Shown here: piece by piece, positions 26,587 to 35,642 of the stretch | How positions within the stretch are numbered: the stretch's first letter is position 1 | Layout: each line of letters opens with the position of its first letter | Assembly (NCBI RefSeq): GCF_001677275.1 | Contig: NZ_CP016178.1 | Coordinates: forward strand, 1 to 64,000 | Direction: 5' to 3' | Source of the DNA: Vibrio breoganii | GTDB lineage: Bacteria > Pseudomonadota > Gammaproteobacteria > Enterobacterales > Vibrionaceae | Length of the DNA stretch: 64,000 nucleotides | Made by a program: the position numbers and the translations under genes | The notes under the pieces: model-generated | Told to the model about the DNA's origin: nothing | The model's input: the letters and a program-made list of their open reading frames with translations, nothing else | Databases searched by the model: none

Positions 26587-27521
26587 TATTGCTTGTTTTC
26601 CTTGAGTTGATTATTTTGCACTGCCGTTGCTACTCGAGATTGTAGCCACTGTTGCTTATCATTGCTTGCCAGCCCGCTCTTCCAAACCATGCTAATGGTA
26701 AAGTCACTCACCTCAATAGCGGGTTTTGCGCGAGTGAGCCCATCAGAAATGTAGGGGATCATCGACATCAGTTTTGGCACAATACAGATGAGATTTCGCC
26801 CTTTTATTAACTGACCAATGGTTAAGAAGTTTCGAGAAATCACCTGCACGTTTCGCTGGTGGTTTTGCTTTGCTAGCATGCTATCAGTCGGGGTCACCCA
26901 TCGACCATCTGGACTCACTAATGCGTGCGGAAGACTACAAAAATCTTCTAAGCTCACCGGTGTACTCAGCCCTGTTGCGACTGGATCGAATAAGAAAACG
27001 TGGCTTTCTTTGTAAAGCTCTTGAGATTCAAAGCCCTCGCCGAGTTCAGGAAAGCTTCCGATAACCAAGTCTAAGCGCTCTTTTTCAATGATGTCGACAA
27101 AGTTGTGCCGATTTACATTGATAAAACTGACCTTAACATTAGGGGCCTGCTCAGTTAATGCGTCGAATATAAGAGGGGCAAAGACAAACTCGGCGTAATC
27201 GGTGAGCCCCAAGCGGCAGGTGCCACTAAAGGTTTCAGCATCGAACTTTTCTGGTGACAGGATATTGTTTTTAATCACAGACAGAACTTGTTCGACATCA
27301 CTCCCCAAGTTGAGAGCCCTTTCTGTCGGCTCCATTTTATGTCCACTACGATGAAATAGTGGATCTCCTAATAAAGTGCGAAGTCGAGATAGGCTGTGGC
27401 TCATCGCCGATTGACTAATGTGCAGCTCGCTTGCCGCTGCAGAAACACTGCGAGCTCTTAGCAGGGCTTGAAACGCGACCAGCAAGTTCAGGTCAACGCC
27501 TTTCCAATTTATCTCCGCCAT
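26586..27521 (-). CDS. LysR-family transcriptional regulator
   Basis: The 311-aa product has the N-terminal LysR winged helix (DLNLLVAFQALLRARSVSAAASELHISQSAMSHSLSRLR, about 9-47). The ligand-binding domain follows (about 95-300). The close match to NodD/LeuO-type HTH spacing places it in the family. It precedes the MscS gene in one transcript and is divergent from chrA, 127 bp away, so either could be a target. The inducer is unknown. Confidence 0.88.
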   Translation of the reverse strand: MAEINWKGVDLNLLVAFQALLRARSVSAAASELHISQSAMSHSLSRLRTLLGDPLFHRSGHKMEPTERALNLGSDVEQVLSVIKNNILSPEKFDAETFSGTCRLGLTDYAEFVFAPLIFDALTEQAPNVKVSFINVNRHNFVDIIEKERLDLVIGSFPELGEGFESQELYKESHVFLFDPVATGLSTPVSLEDFCSLPHALVSPDGRWVTPTDSMLAKQNHQRNVQVISRNFLTIGQLIKGRNLICIVPKLMSMIPYISDGLTRAKPAIEVSDFTISMVWKSGLASNDKQQWLQSRVATAVQNNQLKENKQ

Positions 27522-27648
27522 TGAGCCTCCATGATGTGCTTTGTTTCTTTAATCCTATTTCATTCATGAAATATATCAATACTATTAATTTGAGTCATAG
27601 AGTTGCTTCGCTTAGGGTATCAACAAATTTCATCGCTGGTGATTGGTT

Positions 27649-28797
27649 ATGTTTTCTATTTTTAAAATATTTTTTGCATTGGGGTGGGTTAGCTTTGGCG
27701 GGCCCGCAGCACATATTGGTTATTTCAGAAAAACCTTTGTAGAGCAGAAGCAATGGTTAACGGATGAGGAATATGCGCAGCTGGTTGCGCTGAGTCAGTT
27801 TCTTCCCGGCCCTGGCTCTAGCCAAGTAGGCTTTGCTCTCGGCTATAAGCAAGGCGGTATAGGTGGTGCTTTTGCTGCCTTTTTCGGCTTTACCTTGCCA
27901 TCTGTGATCTTGATGTTAGCACTGGCGCTACTAAGCAGTAGCTTGTTAGAAACGTCGCTATTTATTGCCATTATTCACGCTCTTAAATTGCTGGCTGTTG
28001 TGGTGGTTGCTGACGCTATTGTGGGGATGTACAAGAATTTTTGTCAGACCAAACAGTCTATTGGCTTGTGTCTCTTTGTGGCGGTCACCATGTTGTTGTT
28101 CAGCGGTATTGCGGCTCAAATTGTTGTGCTATTGCTGTGTGCTATGCTGGGTTCGGTGTGGTTCAAACAACAGAATCAACCTGAAACGAGCTCAGTCAAA
28201 GGTAAGCTTTCTGTTACGCCATTAGTGATTTTTGTGTCTGTGCTGTTGATTGGTCCTTTTGTTGCAAGCCAAACCCCTATACTAAAGATTTTCCATGACT
28301 TCTTTTATGCAGGTTCTTTGGTATTTGGTGGTGGGCATGTTGTCCTTCCATTGCTACAAAACTTGATTGGTGATCAGCTCACAACGGATAGCTTTTTAAC
28401 TGGCTATGCGGCCGCACAGGCAGTTCCTGGGCCTATGTTTACCTTCGCTACTTACCTAGGTTATGAATTATTGCCTCAGCAACCTATCGTCGGAGCATTA
28501 GTGGCGACGATGGCGGTGTTCTTACCGGGGTTCTTACTGGTGTTGTGTGTGATCAACAACTGGCAGGCACTGGCCTCTATTCCAAGAGTTTCTGCTGCAC
28601 TAAAAGGCGTGAACGCAGGTGTGGTAGGACTATTGATTGCCGCGTTATACCAACCCATTTTTGTCAGTGCAGTAAGCGGCGCGCAAGATTTTGCTATCGT
28701 GCTTATTGGCTATTTCTTGCTAAAACAGATGAAACTGCCGATTGTCGCCTTGGTAGCAAGCTTCATTGGTTATGGCGTTCTACTTTCGGTCTTTTAA
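27649..28797 (+). CDS. ChrA-type chromate transporter
   Basis: This 382-aa inner-membrane protein has two homologous halves, typical of long-chain ChrA. The first begins FALGWVSFGGPAAHIGYFRKTFVEQ with LSQFLPGPGSSQVGFALG. The second has GSLVFGGGHVVLPLLQN with YAAAQAVPGPMFTFATYLG. ChrA proteins export chromate or related anions. I chose ATG 27649 over TTG 27643. The divergent LysR gene may regulate it. The true substrate in this host cannot be told from sequence. Confidence 0.88.
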   Translation: MFSIFKIFFALGWVSFGGPAAHIGYFRKTFVEQKQWLTDEEYAQLVALSQFLPGPGSSQVGFALGYKQGGIGGAFAAFFGFTLPSVILMLALALLSSSLLETSLFIAIIHALKLLAVVVVADAIVGMYKNFCQTKQSIGLCLFVAVTMLLFSGIAAQIVVLLLCAMLGSVWFKQQNQPETSSVKGKLSVTPLVIFVSVLLIGPFVASQTPILKIFHDFFYAGSLVFGGGHVVLPLLQNLIGDQLTTDSFLTGYAAAQAVPGPMFTFATYLGYELLPQQPIVGALVATMAVFLPGFLLVLCVINNWQALASIPRVSAALKGVNAGVVGLLIAALYQPIFVSAVSGAQDFAIVLIGYFLLKQMKLPIVALVASFIGYGVLLSVF

Positions 28798-28805
28798 GGT
28801 TTAGG

Positions 28806-29861
28806 CTAGTTAGAGGCTTTGCTCGCGTTCGCTGCTGGACGCGGGCTCAGCCCATTTTGTTGGGCATACTGCATGGGTGGCAAACCGGTAATGCGCTTAA
28901 AGGCACGGATAAACTTTGACGAGTTGGCATACCCAAGGTGCGAGGCAATATCAGAGATACTGAATCGACCATCTTCTAGTACTCGAATTGCAAACTGCAT
29001 ATGCAGCTGTTCAATGACCTTTCGAAATGTGATGTGTTCATTGTTTAGTTTTCGTTGAATAGTGCGTCTGGAGGTATTGAGGATCTCAGAGGCGCTATCA
29101 AGGTCGAGTTTACGCTCACCAATGTAAGGCATTAACGCGGATGCAAACTGTTCATGATAGGTGGCGAGCACATCGTACTCTGGCAGAGAATACTGGTAAG
29201 GGGTCACATTGAGCTCTTGATAGGCTTCTTCTTCTGACAAGATAATGTACGTACTCTCTCTATCAACAAACACGCCTTGTTTTGCTAACTTCAACTCACC
29301 GCCTAATCTATTGATATCCACATGCTGTAAGCCTACAGAAAGGGGAAGCCAATCCTTACCTAACAGTCGTCGAATGTATTGAACCAAGAAGAATAAACTC
29401 TTCATTTCTAGCCAAAATGCAGAGCCTTGATAACGATTTTCATAGTGGTTAGCCGTAGAGATGTGGATTTTAACTTGGTTTTGATAGCCCTCCAGTTCAA
29501 GCTGGATCTCTGACTGACTAGAGCGAGTTTTAAATTGCTCTGTGACTTGGTTGAGAACTGAGACCAGTGTGCTGTGCTTAGGAGCAATAGGGATAGGCCA
29601 CATAAAGCTCAACTGCGCGGTGCAGTCGACCAAGTAATCAACAAACGTTTGAGATTCAGACTCTTGATACAAGGTTTGCATAAAGTGAATGAAGGCGTAT
29701 TCAGGAATTGACTCTAAATAGGGGCGTTCAAGATTTGAAGGTAACAATTCTATTGCTTTAGCCATCAGAGGCGCAGGAAAGTAATCTTGAGCACAGTTCA
29801 ATACCAGCCTAATGGTTTCGACTCTGATCAGGGGGATGTCGGTATGGGCTGTGCTGTTCAC
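28806..29861 (-). CDS. AraC-family transcriptional regulator
   Basis: The 351-aa protein has an arabinose-binding-like N-terminal domain of the OruR/ArgR group and a C-terminal double helix-turn-helix (LDLDSASEILNTSRRTIQRKLN and FSISDIASHLGYANSSKFIRAFKRITGLPPMQYAQ, about 255-335). It starts at GTG with AGGA eight bases upstream. Members of this subfamily often control amino-acid catabolism, and putA lies 6 kb away, but a link is only a guess. Confidence 0.88.
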   Translation of the reverse strand: MNSTAHTDIPLIRVETIRLVLNCAQDYFPAPLMAKAIELLPSNLERPYLESIPEYAFIHFMQTLYQESESQTFVDYLVDCTAQLSFMWPIPIAPKHSTLVSVLNQVTEQFKTRSSQSEIQLELEGYQNQVKIHISTANHYENRYQGSAFWLEMKSLFFLVQYIRRLLGKDWLPLSVGLQHVDINRLGGELKLAKQGVFVDRESTYIILSEEEAYQELNVTPYQYSLPEYDVLATYHEQFASALMPYIGERKLDLDSASEILNTSRRTIQRKLNNEHITFRKVIEQLHMQFAIRVLEDGRFSISDIASHLGYANSSKFIRAFKRITGLPPMQYAQQNGLSPRPAANASKASN

Positions 29862-29902
29862 GGGTTATTCCTGCTATGTCTCGTATTCAACTAAAGTCGG
29901 CG

Positions 29903-29932
29903 AGATCCCCGATAAAACAATTCGGGGATGAC
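29903..29932 (-). repeat. REP-like 30-nt hairpin
   Basis: On the minus strand it reads GTC, stem ATCCCCGA, loop, stem TCGGGGAT, CT. It has the same 30-nt length and layout as the elements at 30142, 40118-40795 and 46796-46930. Confidence 0.85.
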
Positions 29933-29995
29933 GTTATTCTACCCTAGCTTACTAAATTGAGTATGCGTGAACAATTGTGAAAAATAATACTAGCA

Positions 29996-30107
29996 AGCTA
30001 CAAGCTACAAGCTACAAGCTAGAAGCTAGAAGCTAGAAGCTAGAAGCTAGAAGCTAGAAGCTAGAACCCAGAACCCAGAACCCAGAACCCAGAACCCAGA
30101 AGCTATA
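29996..30107. repeat. Array of sixteen 7-bp repeats
   Basis: In one unbroken register there are three AGCTACA, seven AGCTAGA, five ACCCAGA and one AGCTATA units. REP-like hairpins lie 63 bp before and 34 bp after. The 320-bp gap between the AraC gene and the next gene holds these elements and no gene. Confidence 0.93.
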
Positions 30108-30141
30108 ACCCCGTCCCCCATCCTCCCGAGCCCCAAATTCC

Positions 30142-30171
30142 GTCACCCCCGAGCGCTCCTATCGGGGGTCT
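30142..30171 (+). repeat. REP-like 30-nt hairpin
   Basis: GTC head, stem ACCCCCGA with TCGGGGGT, and CT tail, 30 nt in all. The stem differs from that at 29903 by a paired change. Confidence 0.85.
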
Positions 30172-30182
30172 AAATACTACCC

Positions 30183-31040
30183 CTAAAACAACCCAGCAAA
30201 CTTATTCTCTACCACCGGCGTAATATTCAAGCCAATCATAAAGTCTGGACGTGTCTTCTCGTCTTTCTCGATGTAGTAGTTAGCCTCTAAGCCAATCTTC
30301 CAAGGGCGACTGCCCATAATGACGGTCTTGCTCACTTGAAAGTTCAGCGGGATCTCTGCTTGGTCTGTGTTCCAGTCATAAGTCATTGTTGGAGAGGAGG
30401 CGATAGTCCAGCCATTGCCCAGCAATTCTACCCAGCCAATCTGCACAGAGGTGCGATTAATATCTTCAATGACATGTTCACCATTTATCTTGTCAGAACT
30501 ATTAGAAACCCCCCATAGGTGATTAGGGAAGAAGATAAAGATACGCTCTTTACTTGCCTTACCTAACAGCATCTCAGGGCCCACAGCAAACTGCTCTGAA
30601 CTAAAGCCACTACTACCTGTAGGTAGTTGCGCGATAAGACCAAAGGCGGTGATGTTTCCCGGTGCTGCTTTTGGTGCATACGCCAGATCGAAAGAGATAT
30701 CGCCAAAGCCTGAGTCGTCCCTGTTCAAGTTGCCCACATCGTTGTTGATGACATAAGGCAGTGCAGGGCGGAATATCACCTTGTCGCCGTTATCCATCGG
30801 GAAGGGCAGTGCAGGTTGGAATAAGATAGTTGAGCTATCGCCGCCACCCTCATAACCAGAATAATACTGAAACTTAAAGTTCAGGCTTGCTAACGCAGTG
30901 TTTGGGTTGGCTAACTCTTTAGCCACCTCATCCGCTAAGGCTTTTTTGTCGGTATCTTGTTCGCTGCTTAATACAGGAAGCGCAAACAGCGTTGAAAGTA
31001 GGGCGACTGTAGTGGCGGCTTTTTTGATGGATATCGGCAT
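30183..31040 (-). CDS. Putative outer-membrane beta-barrel protein
   Basis: The 285-aa product from ATG 31040 has a signal peptide (KKAATTVALLSTLFALPVLSS) and then alternating amphipathic strands rich in aromatic and Gly residues. It ends in VENKFAGLF, with a terminal Phe typical of outer-membrane barrels. Similar Vibrio proteins are often labelled neuromedin U or transporter, without experimental basis. An upstream TTG at 31058 is possible. No partner gene is adjacent, and I infer no substrate. Confidence 0.7.
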   Translation of the reverse strand: MPISIKKAATTVALLSTLFALPVLSSEQDTDKKALADEVAKELANPNTALASLNFKFQYYSGYEGGGDSSTILFQPALPFPMDNGDKVIFRPALPYVINNDVGNLNRDDSGFGDISFDLAYAPKAAPGNITAFGLIAQLPTGSSGFSSEQFAVGPEMLLGKASKERIFIFFPNHLWGVSNSSDKINGEHVIEDINRTSVQIGWVELLGNGWTIASSPTMTYDWNTDQAEIPLNFQVSKTVIMGSRPWKIGLEANYYIEKDEKTRPDFMIGLNITPVVENKFAGLF

Positions 31041-31241
31041 AGTATGACTCACTCGCAAACGGGTTAGATTGTTCGAATTGCGTGCATTTTAACCTTTGAG
31101 GTTTATTATGATGTCCAATTTGCGCCACGCTTAAATCAAGTTAGTTTGTAAGAAAATAAATAACTGCGAGCCGTCTATCGGCATTTTTTACTTGTTTATG
31201 GTTTCCTCTATCCCACTATAAAAATGAAAAGCTAGGAAGTT

Positions 31242-32102
31242 ATGATCACGGTTTCTGCACTGCAGCATGTCCCTTGTGGTTTAGGGGAGGGGATTCTTTG
31301 GCACCCTGAACGTCAACAAATGTTTTGGATCGATATTATTGAGCATCGATTGTTATCACTTAAGGGTGAAGAAATTGTCGATACCCCACTAGAACGAACT
31401 CCATCAGCTCTTGGATGGGTAGATAAAGACTCTTTACTTTTAGCCGATGAGGTTGGTCTTCATTTGCTGGATATTGAACAACAGTCGCTTAAGCTGGTTG
31501 TTGGTTTTGAGCATGATCCATTGACGCACCGCAGCAACGATGGACGCGCAGATCCTTGGGGCGGTTTTTGGATAAGTACGATGCATCGCGATGCCATTGA
31601 GGGAGAAGCAGCGTTTTATCGCTACTTTCAGGGCAAGCTTACCAAGGTTATTTCAAATATCACGATACCTAATGGCTGCTGCTTTTCTGCGGATAAACAT
31701 TGGGTCTATTTCACGAATTCTCCTACGGCGCAGATAATGAGAATGAAGCTAGATCAAGACACGGGTTGGCCTATCGCTGAGCCGGAGCTGTTTATCGATC
31801 ATTCAGAAAACTTTAGAGAGCCTGATGGAGCAATTGTGGCTGCCAATGGTGATATGATCAGTGCGCATTGGGGCGCTGGAGAGCTAGTACGTTATTCTTC
31901 GGAGGGTGAGATTGTTGAACGTTATCCTGTTCCCGTTAAACAACCCACTTGTCCTGCATTTGGTGGAGAGAACCTCGATACGCTGTATGTGACCTCAGCT
32001 AAAGTCGGTATTGAAGACCGTTCGGCCAATGAAGGTAAAACTTTGGTATTGACCGGAGTGGGTAAAGGTATAGCTGAGCCTGCAGTGAAGCTATCGCTAT
32101 AG
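31242..32102 (+). CDS. SMP-30/gluconolactonase-family protein
   Basis: This 286-aa soluble protein belongs to the six-bladed SMP-30/regucalcin family, metal-dependent lactonases acting on sugar lactones such as gluconolactone. The metal-site glutamate lies in GLGEGILWHPERQQMFWIDI (about 12-31). The asparagine and aspartate are in THRSNDGRADPWGGFWISTM and EPDGAIVAANGDM. AGGAAGTT precedes the ATG. It stands alone, so the physiological lactone is not known. Confidence 0.88.
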   Translation: MITVSALQHVPCGLGEGILWHPERQQMFWIDIIEHRLLSLKGEEIVDTPLERTPSALGWVDKDSLLLADEVGLHLLDIEQQSLKLVVGFEHDPLTHRSNDGRADPWGGFWISTMHRDAIEGEAAFYRYFQGKLTKVISNITIPNGCCFSADKHWVYFTNSPTAQIMRMKLDQDTGWPIAEPELFIDHSENFREPDGAIVAANGDMISAHWGAGELVRYSSEGEIVERYPVPVKQPTCPAFGGENLDTLYVTSAKVGIEDRSANEGKTLVLTGVGKGIAEPAVKLSL

Positions 32103-32122
32103 TGTTATAAAGCCGATTTTCA

Positions 32123-32148
32123 GAGGCCTGAGAGTAGCATCAGGCCTC
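32123..32148. terminator. Hairpin between convergent genes
   Basis: GAGGCCTGA and TCAGGCCTC form a perfect 9-bp stem with an 8-nt loop between the convergent SMP-30 and AhpD-like genes. There is only a broken T-rich tail. Confidence 0.55.
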
Positions 32149-32163
32149 GATTTCCTTTCTCTA

Positions 32164-32610
32164 CTATTTGTATATAGTCAACTCATTAGCATGGGTTGCA
32201 ACACCTAAGCGATTCCAAGCATTCATCATGGTACAAAGAACGATGAGTTGAGCAACTTCGTCTTCCGAAAAGTGTTGCTCTAACGCTTTATAGGTGTCAT
32301 CGGTAATCCCCTGCGCATAGATATGAACCATCTCTTCAACCAGCGCTAACACGGCTCTTTCTTGACCGGTAAATAGCTTCGATTCCTTCCACACTGACAA
32401 TGCAAAGATACGCTCTTGTGTCTCCCCATGTTGCAGTGCCCCTTTTGTGTGAACGTGTATGCAGTAGGCGCAACCGTTGATCTGAGAGGTACGCACGCGA
32501 ACGATCTCTTCGATAATAGGGTCAAAAGCGCATTGCTTTAGATAAGCTTCTACCGCAAAAAAAGCTTTATAAGCGGCAGGCTGTACATTGTAGATGTTGA
32601 CTCGAGACAT
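32164..32610 (-). CDS. AhpD-like carboxymuconolactone decarboxylase family protein
   Basis: This 148-aa protein has the redox motif CAYCIHVH (Cys47-x-x-Cys50-x3-His54) of the AhpD/alkylhydroperoxidase group, in the usual all-helical fold. Such proteins reduce peroxides or act as thiol-disulphide partners. The ribosome site AAGGATCGTT lies upstream of the ATG. It is a single gene, divergent from the diguanylate cyclase. Confidence 0.85.
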   Translation of the reverse strand: MSRVNIYNVQPAAYKAFFAVEAYLKQCAFDPIIEEIVRVRTSQINGCAYCIHVHTKGALQHGETQERIFALSVWKESKLFTGQERAVLALVEEMVHIYAQGITDDTYKALEQHFSEDEVAQLIVLCTMMNAWNRLGVATHANELTIYK

Positions 32611-32775
32611 AACGATCCTTGTGTGATGTGCTTGCTTCAGGGGCGCTCATTCACCCATTTGCATAATTTTAGTCTATTATAAGCACAGTAATAATGTTCA
32701 TAATCCCTTGATCCAACTGATAAATCTATCTAGATAGTTGGTGTTTTTCGTCATACAACGGTATTTAAGCACTAA

Positions 32776-34344
32776 ATGTCCTTATCAAAAAAAATCCTCT
32801 ACATACTGTTGCCACTTTTAGCTGCCATGGTAGCTGTGAGCTATTTTGCGCACTGGCAGTACGTTTTTCCTGTCTTTAAACAGCTAGAAAGAGAAGATGC
32901 CATTACAAACTTTGAGCGAGTGGCGGCTCGTTTCAATGAGGATATTGTTGATCTAGACCTACAAAACAAAGATTGGGGGGCTTGGGATGATACTTATGAG
33001 TTTATCCAGGGAGAAAACCTCGATTATATTGATGCAAATTTAGGCGTTGAGTCATTTCGAAATGGTCAGTTTGATTTCTTATTTTTCTTCGACCTTGCAA
33101 AACACCTGCATTGGCATGGCATTTATGACCCTGATACTGATTCACTTGTTTATGATGGTAGTTTTGTACAGCGTGTTGTTGATCGCTTAGAAGATAAATT
33201 GATAAAAACAGATCTGGATTTGTTCAGTGCAGAAGCTCATTACACTGGGCTTGTTCTTTTGGAAAACAAACCTGTTGTTTACTCTATTCGTCCTATCCTA
33301 ACCTCTCAAGAGACTGGTCCCTCTAAGGGCTTTGTCCTTCGTGGACGTTATATCGACCCAAGCCTTGTTTCGAACTTCATCAAACAAACTCATGTAAGAT
33401 TTAAGATAACGCCTGTTGCGGATAGGACTAAAACCTACAGTGATGAAATTGTTGTGACTGAACTTGATGATGAAACCATTGAGGTTTCTAGTTACGTGTT
33501 TAGTTATGACGTGCCGATTATGTTAGTAGAATCCTTCTTCCCTAGAGACATCAGTGCGCAGGGTAAGGTGGCGGTCCAATCGGCTCTCTTTACGAGTGTT
33601 TTACTTGGGTTTTTACTGTTGTTTGCATTGTGGATTACTTTGCGGAAGGTAGTGCTGGAGCCAGTAACTCACCTCACACAGAAAGCGACGGCAATCACTA
33701 ATACTAAAGACTATAAAAAGCGTGCACAGGTAGAAACAAGTGACGAGATAGGGGAATTGTCTCGACAACTCAACAAAATGCTCGATGTTATTGAGAATAG
33801 AGAGGCAAGCCTAGAGGAGCTTTTAGCGAGGCTGAAAGAGCTTTCAATGACCGATGCCCTCACTCAAATTTCTAACCGTTTAAAGTTTGATTCAGTGTCT
33901 GAAATGGAGTGGCGCCGGATGCAGCGTGAACAGTTGCCTATTTCAATCATCATGTGCGATGTGGACTTTTTTAAGCAATACAATGATCATTACGGGCATG
34001 TTGAAGGTGATCAGTGCTTAGTCAGTATTGCGAAAGCTCTGGAGGACAGTGTGGCCCGTCCAGCGGATCTGGTTGCTCGTTACGGGGGAGAGGAATTTGT
34101 TATCTTATTGCCGAGTACTGGTCTTGATGGTGCCACACATCTGGCTAAGACGGTATTGGACAAGGTTGCAGCTATGCAACTGCCACACCCAATGAGCGAC
34201 GTGGCACCCCATGTGACTGTGAGCTTAGGTATTGCAAGTGTCGTACCGAGTGAAGATAACTCACTGCTGCAGCTTATTACTGATGCTGATAACGCTTTGT
34301 ATCAGGCCAAGCAGAACGGTCGCAATACGTTAGCGACCAATTAA
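32776..34344 (+). CDS. Diguanylate cyclase with CHASE4-type sensor
   Basis: This inner-membrane enzyme makes c-di-GMP. The 522-aa product has an N-terminal helix (about 7-30) and a periplasmic CHASE4-like domain (about 40-255, with DLDLQNKDWGAWDDTYEF). A second helix (about 265-288), HAMP and a GGDEF domain follow. The active-site signature is GGEEF (437-441), preceded at the correct five-residue distance by RPAD, an inhibitory I-site, so it should be active and feedback-inhibited. It could supply c-di-GMP to LapD. The ribosome site is weak. Confidence 0.92.
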   Translation: MSLSKKILYILLPLLAAMVAVSYFAHWQYVFPVFKQLEREDAITNFERVAARFNEDIVDLDLQNKDWGAWDDTYEFIQGENLDYIDANLGVESFRNGQFDFLFFFDLAKHLHWHGIYDPDTDSLVYDGSFVQRVVDRLEDKLIKTDLDLFSAEAHYTGLVLLENKPVVYSIRPILTSQETGPSKGFVLRGRYIDPSLVSNFIKQTHVRFKITPVADRTKTYSDEIVVTELDDETIEVSSYVFSYDVPIMLVESFFPRDISAQGKVAVQSALFTSVLLGFLLLFALWITLRKVVLEPVTHLTQKATAITNTKDYKKRAQVETSDEIGELSRQLNKMLDVIENREASLEELLARLKELSMTDALTQISNRLKFDSVSEMEWRRMQREQLPISIIMCDVDFFKQYNDHYGHVEGDQCLVSIAKALEDSVARPADLVARYGGEEFVILLPSTGLDGATHLAKTVLDKVAAMQLPHPMSDVAPHVTVSLGIASVVPSEDNSLLQLITDADNALYQAKQNGRNTLATN

Positions 34345-34349
34345 TACCA

Positions 34350-35564
34350 CTATTTTTCTTGCAATAGAGCTTTATCTTGAAGGTTCTTCTTCAGCACTGA
34401 ACACAGCAATACGGCGCCCATGCTTGCCCCAATGCACAAGTAAAGAGCCCCAAGCTCCATCTGATTCGTCACCCAATTACCCACTAGATAGCTTCCAAAA
34501 AAGCCTGCAATACACATCTGCACCGACCCAGAAAGCGCTGAAACTGAACCTGCGTCTTTTTTGTGTGGCTGTAGCAGTAGCGTGATTGACAGTGGGAAGG
34601 AAAGCCCCTGCGCCACGGTGAGCCAGGTAAATGCCCAGATCAGATTGAAGACAGTAAATGGGGTAATGAGTAGCCAAAGCCCAGCAAAGAAGAATAGCCC
34701 AATGCTGAGAGCGAGCAATTGAAAGGCGCTGTATCGCTTATTCAGCATGTTCAGCAACAGACTGCCACCAAGCAGACCGGCCGAGGGTATGATCATTAGG
34801 GTGCCGTAGTCAGCGGCGCTCATCCCCATTTCTTGCTGCATCAAGTAAGGCATGATGGATAGCGATACCACTGCCGCCAGATAGCTGAACCAATTGTAGG
34901 ATGCAGAGCCAATGACTTGCGGGTTTTTAATGAGTTGTAAGTACTTACTAAGAACTGAAGATGGCCTGAATTTTTGCTTAGCATACGGCAAGGTTTCTGG
35001 CATCACATACCAACCGATAACAAAGGTAGCGCCGAGATAAACCAGTACGAAAGCGAAGACAGTATGCCAACTTAAATGGAAGGCGATCCATCCCCCAAGC
35101 ACAGGGGAGAAGATTGGCATGATAGATGCTGTTACAGACAAATAAGCCAAGGCTTTTGTTAATTGTCCGCCGTCATAACTGTCTCTAAGCACACTACGGC
35201 CCAGTACTGAAGCACTACCTGCTCCTAGTCCCTGAAATAATCGACCGGCCTCAAGAGTAGTGATGCTATCGGAGAACGCAAGACAGATCACGGTGCCGAT
35301 AAGATAGATAAACTGCCCAAGTAAGAATACTGGACGTCTGCCAATGGCGTCTGATAAGGGACCATAAAAGAGTTGTGAGACACCAAAACCGACCAAGAAT
35401 AGGGTAACGATCGACTGCAGTTGAGATTTGTCCACCTGCAGGCTTTCGCTAATTAAAGGCAGTGACGGTAAGTAAATGCTCACCCCCATCTGTCCTGTAG
35501 CAATGATCATCATTGCCAAGACTAATGGGCCTAGTTTCATCTTTGAAGAGTGTTTTAATTTCAT
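34350..35564 (-). CDS. MFS multidrug efflux transporter (Bcr/EmrD group)
   Basis: This 404-aa inner-membrane antiporter has 12 predicted segments. The MFS loop 2-3 signature is GPLSDAIGRRPVFLLGQ (about 68-84), and the drug:H+ antiporter motif region is GAGSASVLGRSVLRD. It resembles EmrD/Bcr, which export toxic compounds. The 78-bp gap to the divergent LysR gene suggests that regulator controls it. Its stop is 5 bp from the cyclase stop. Confidence 0.88.
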   Translation of the reverse strand: MKLKHSSKMKLGPLVLAMMIIATGQMGVSIYLPSLPLISESLQVDKSQLQSIVTLFLVGFGVSQLFYGPLSDAIGRRPVFLLGQFIYLIGTVICLAFSDSITTLEAGRLFQGLGAGSASVLGRSVLRDSYDGGQLTKALAYLSVTASIMPIFSPVLGGWIAFHLSWHTVFAFVLVYLGATFVIGWYVMPETLPYAKQKFRPSSVLSKYLQLIKNPQVIGSASYNWFSYLAAVVSLSIMPYLMQQEMGMSAADYGTLMIIPSAGLLGGSLLLNMLNKRYSAFQLLALSIGLFFFAGLWLLITPFTVFNLIWAFTWLTVAQGLSFPLSITLLLQPHKKDAGSVSALSGSVQMCIAGFFGSYLVGNWVTNQMELGALYLCIGASMGAVLLCSVLKKNLQDKALLQEK

Positions 35565-35642
35565 GCCGAATAGTTTAGATTAAAATGCAGTGGATGATAA
35601 TTGCCCGATTAGGAATTAGATTGATTCCTGTAAGGATATAAT

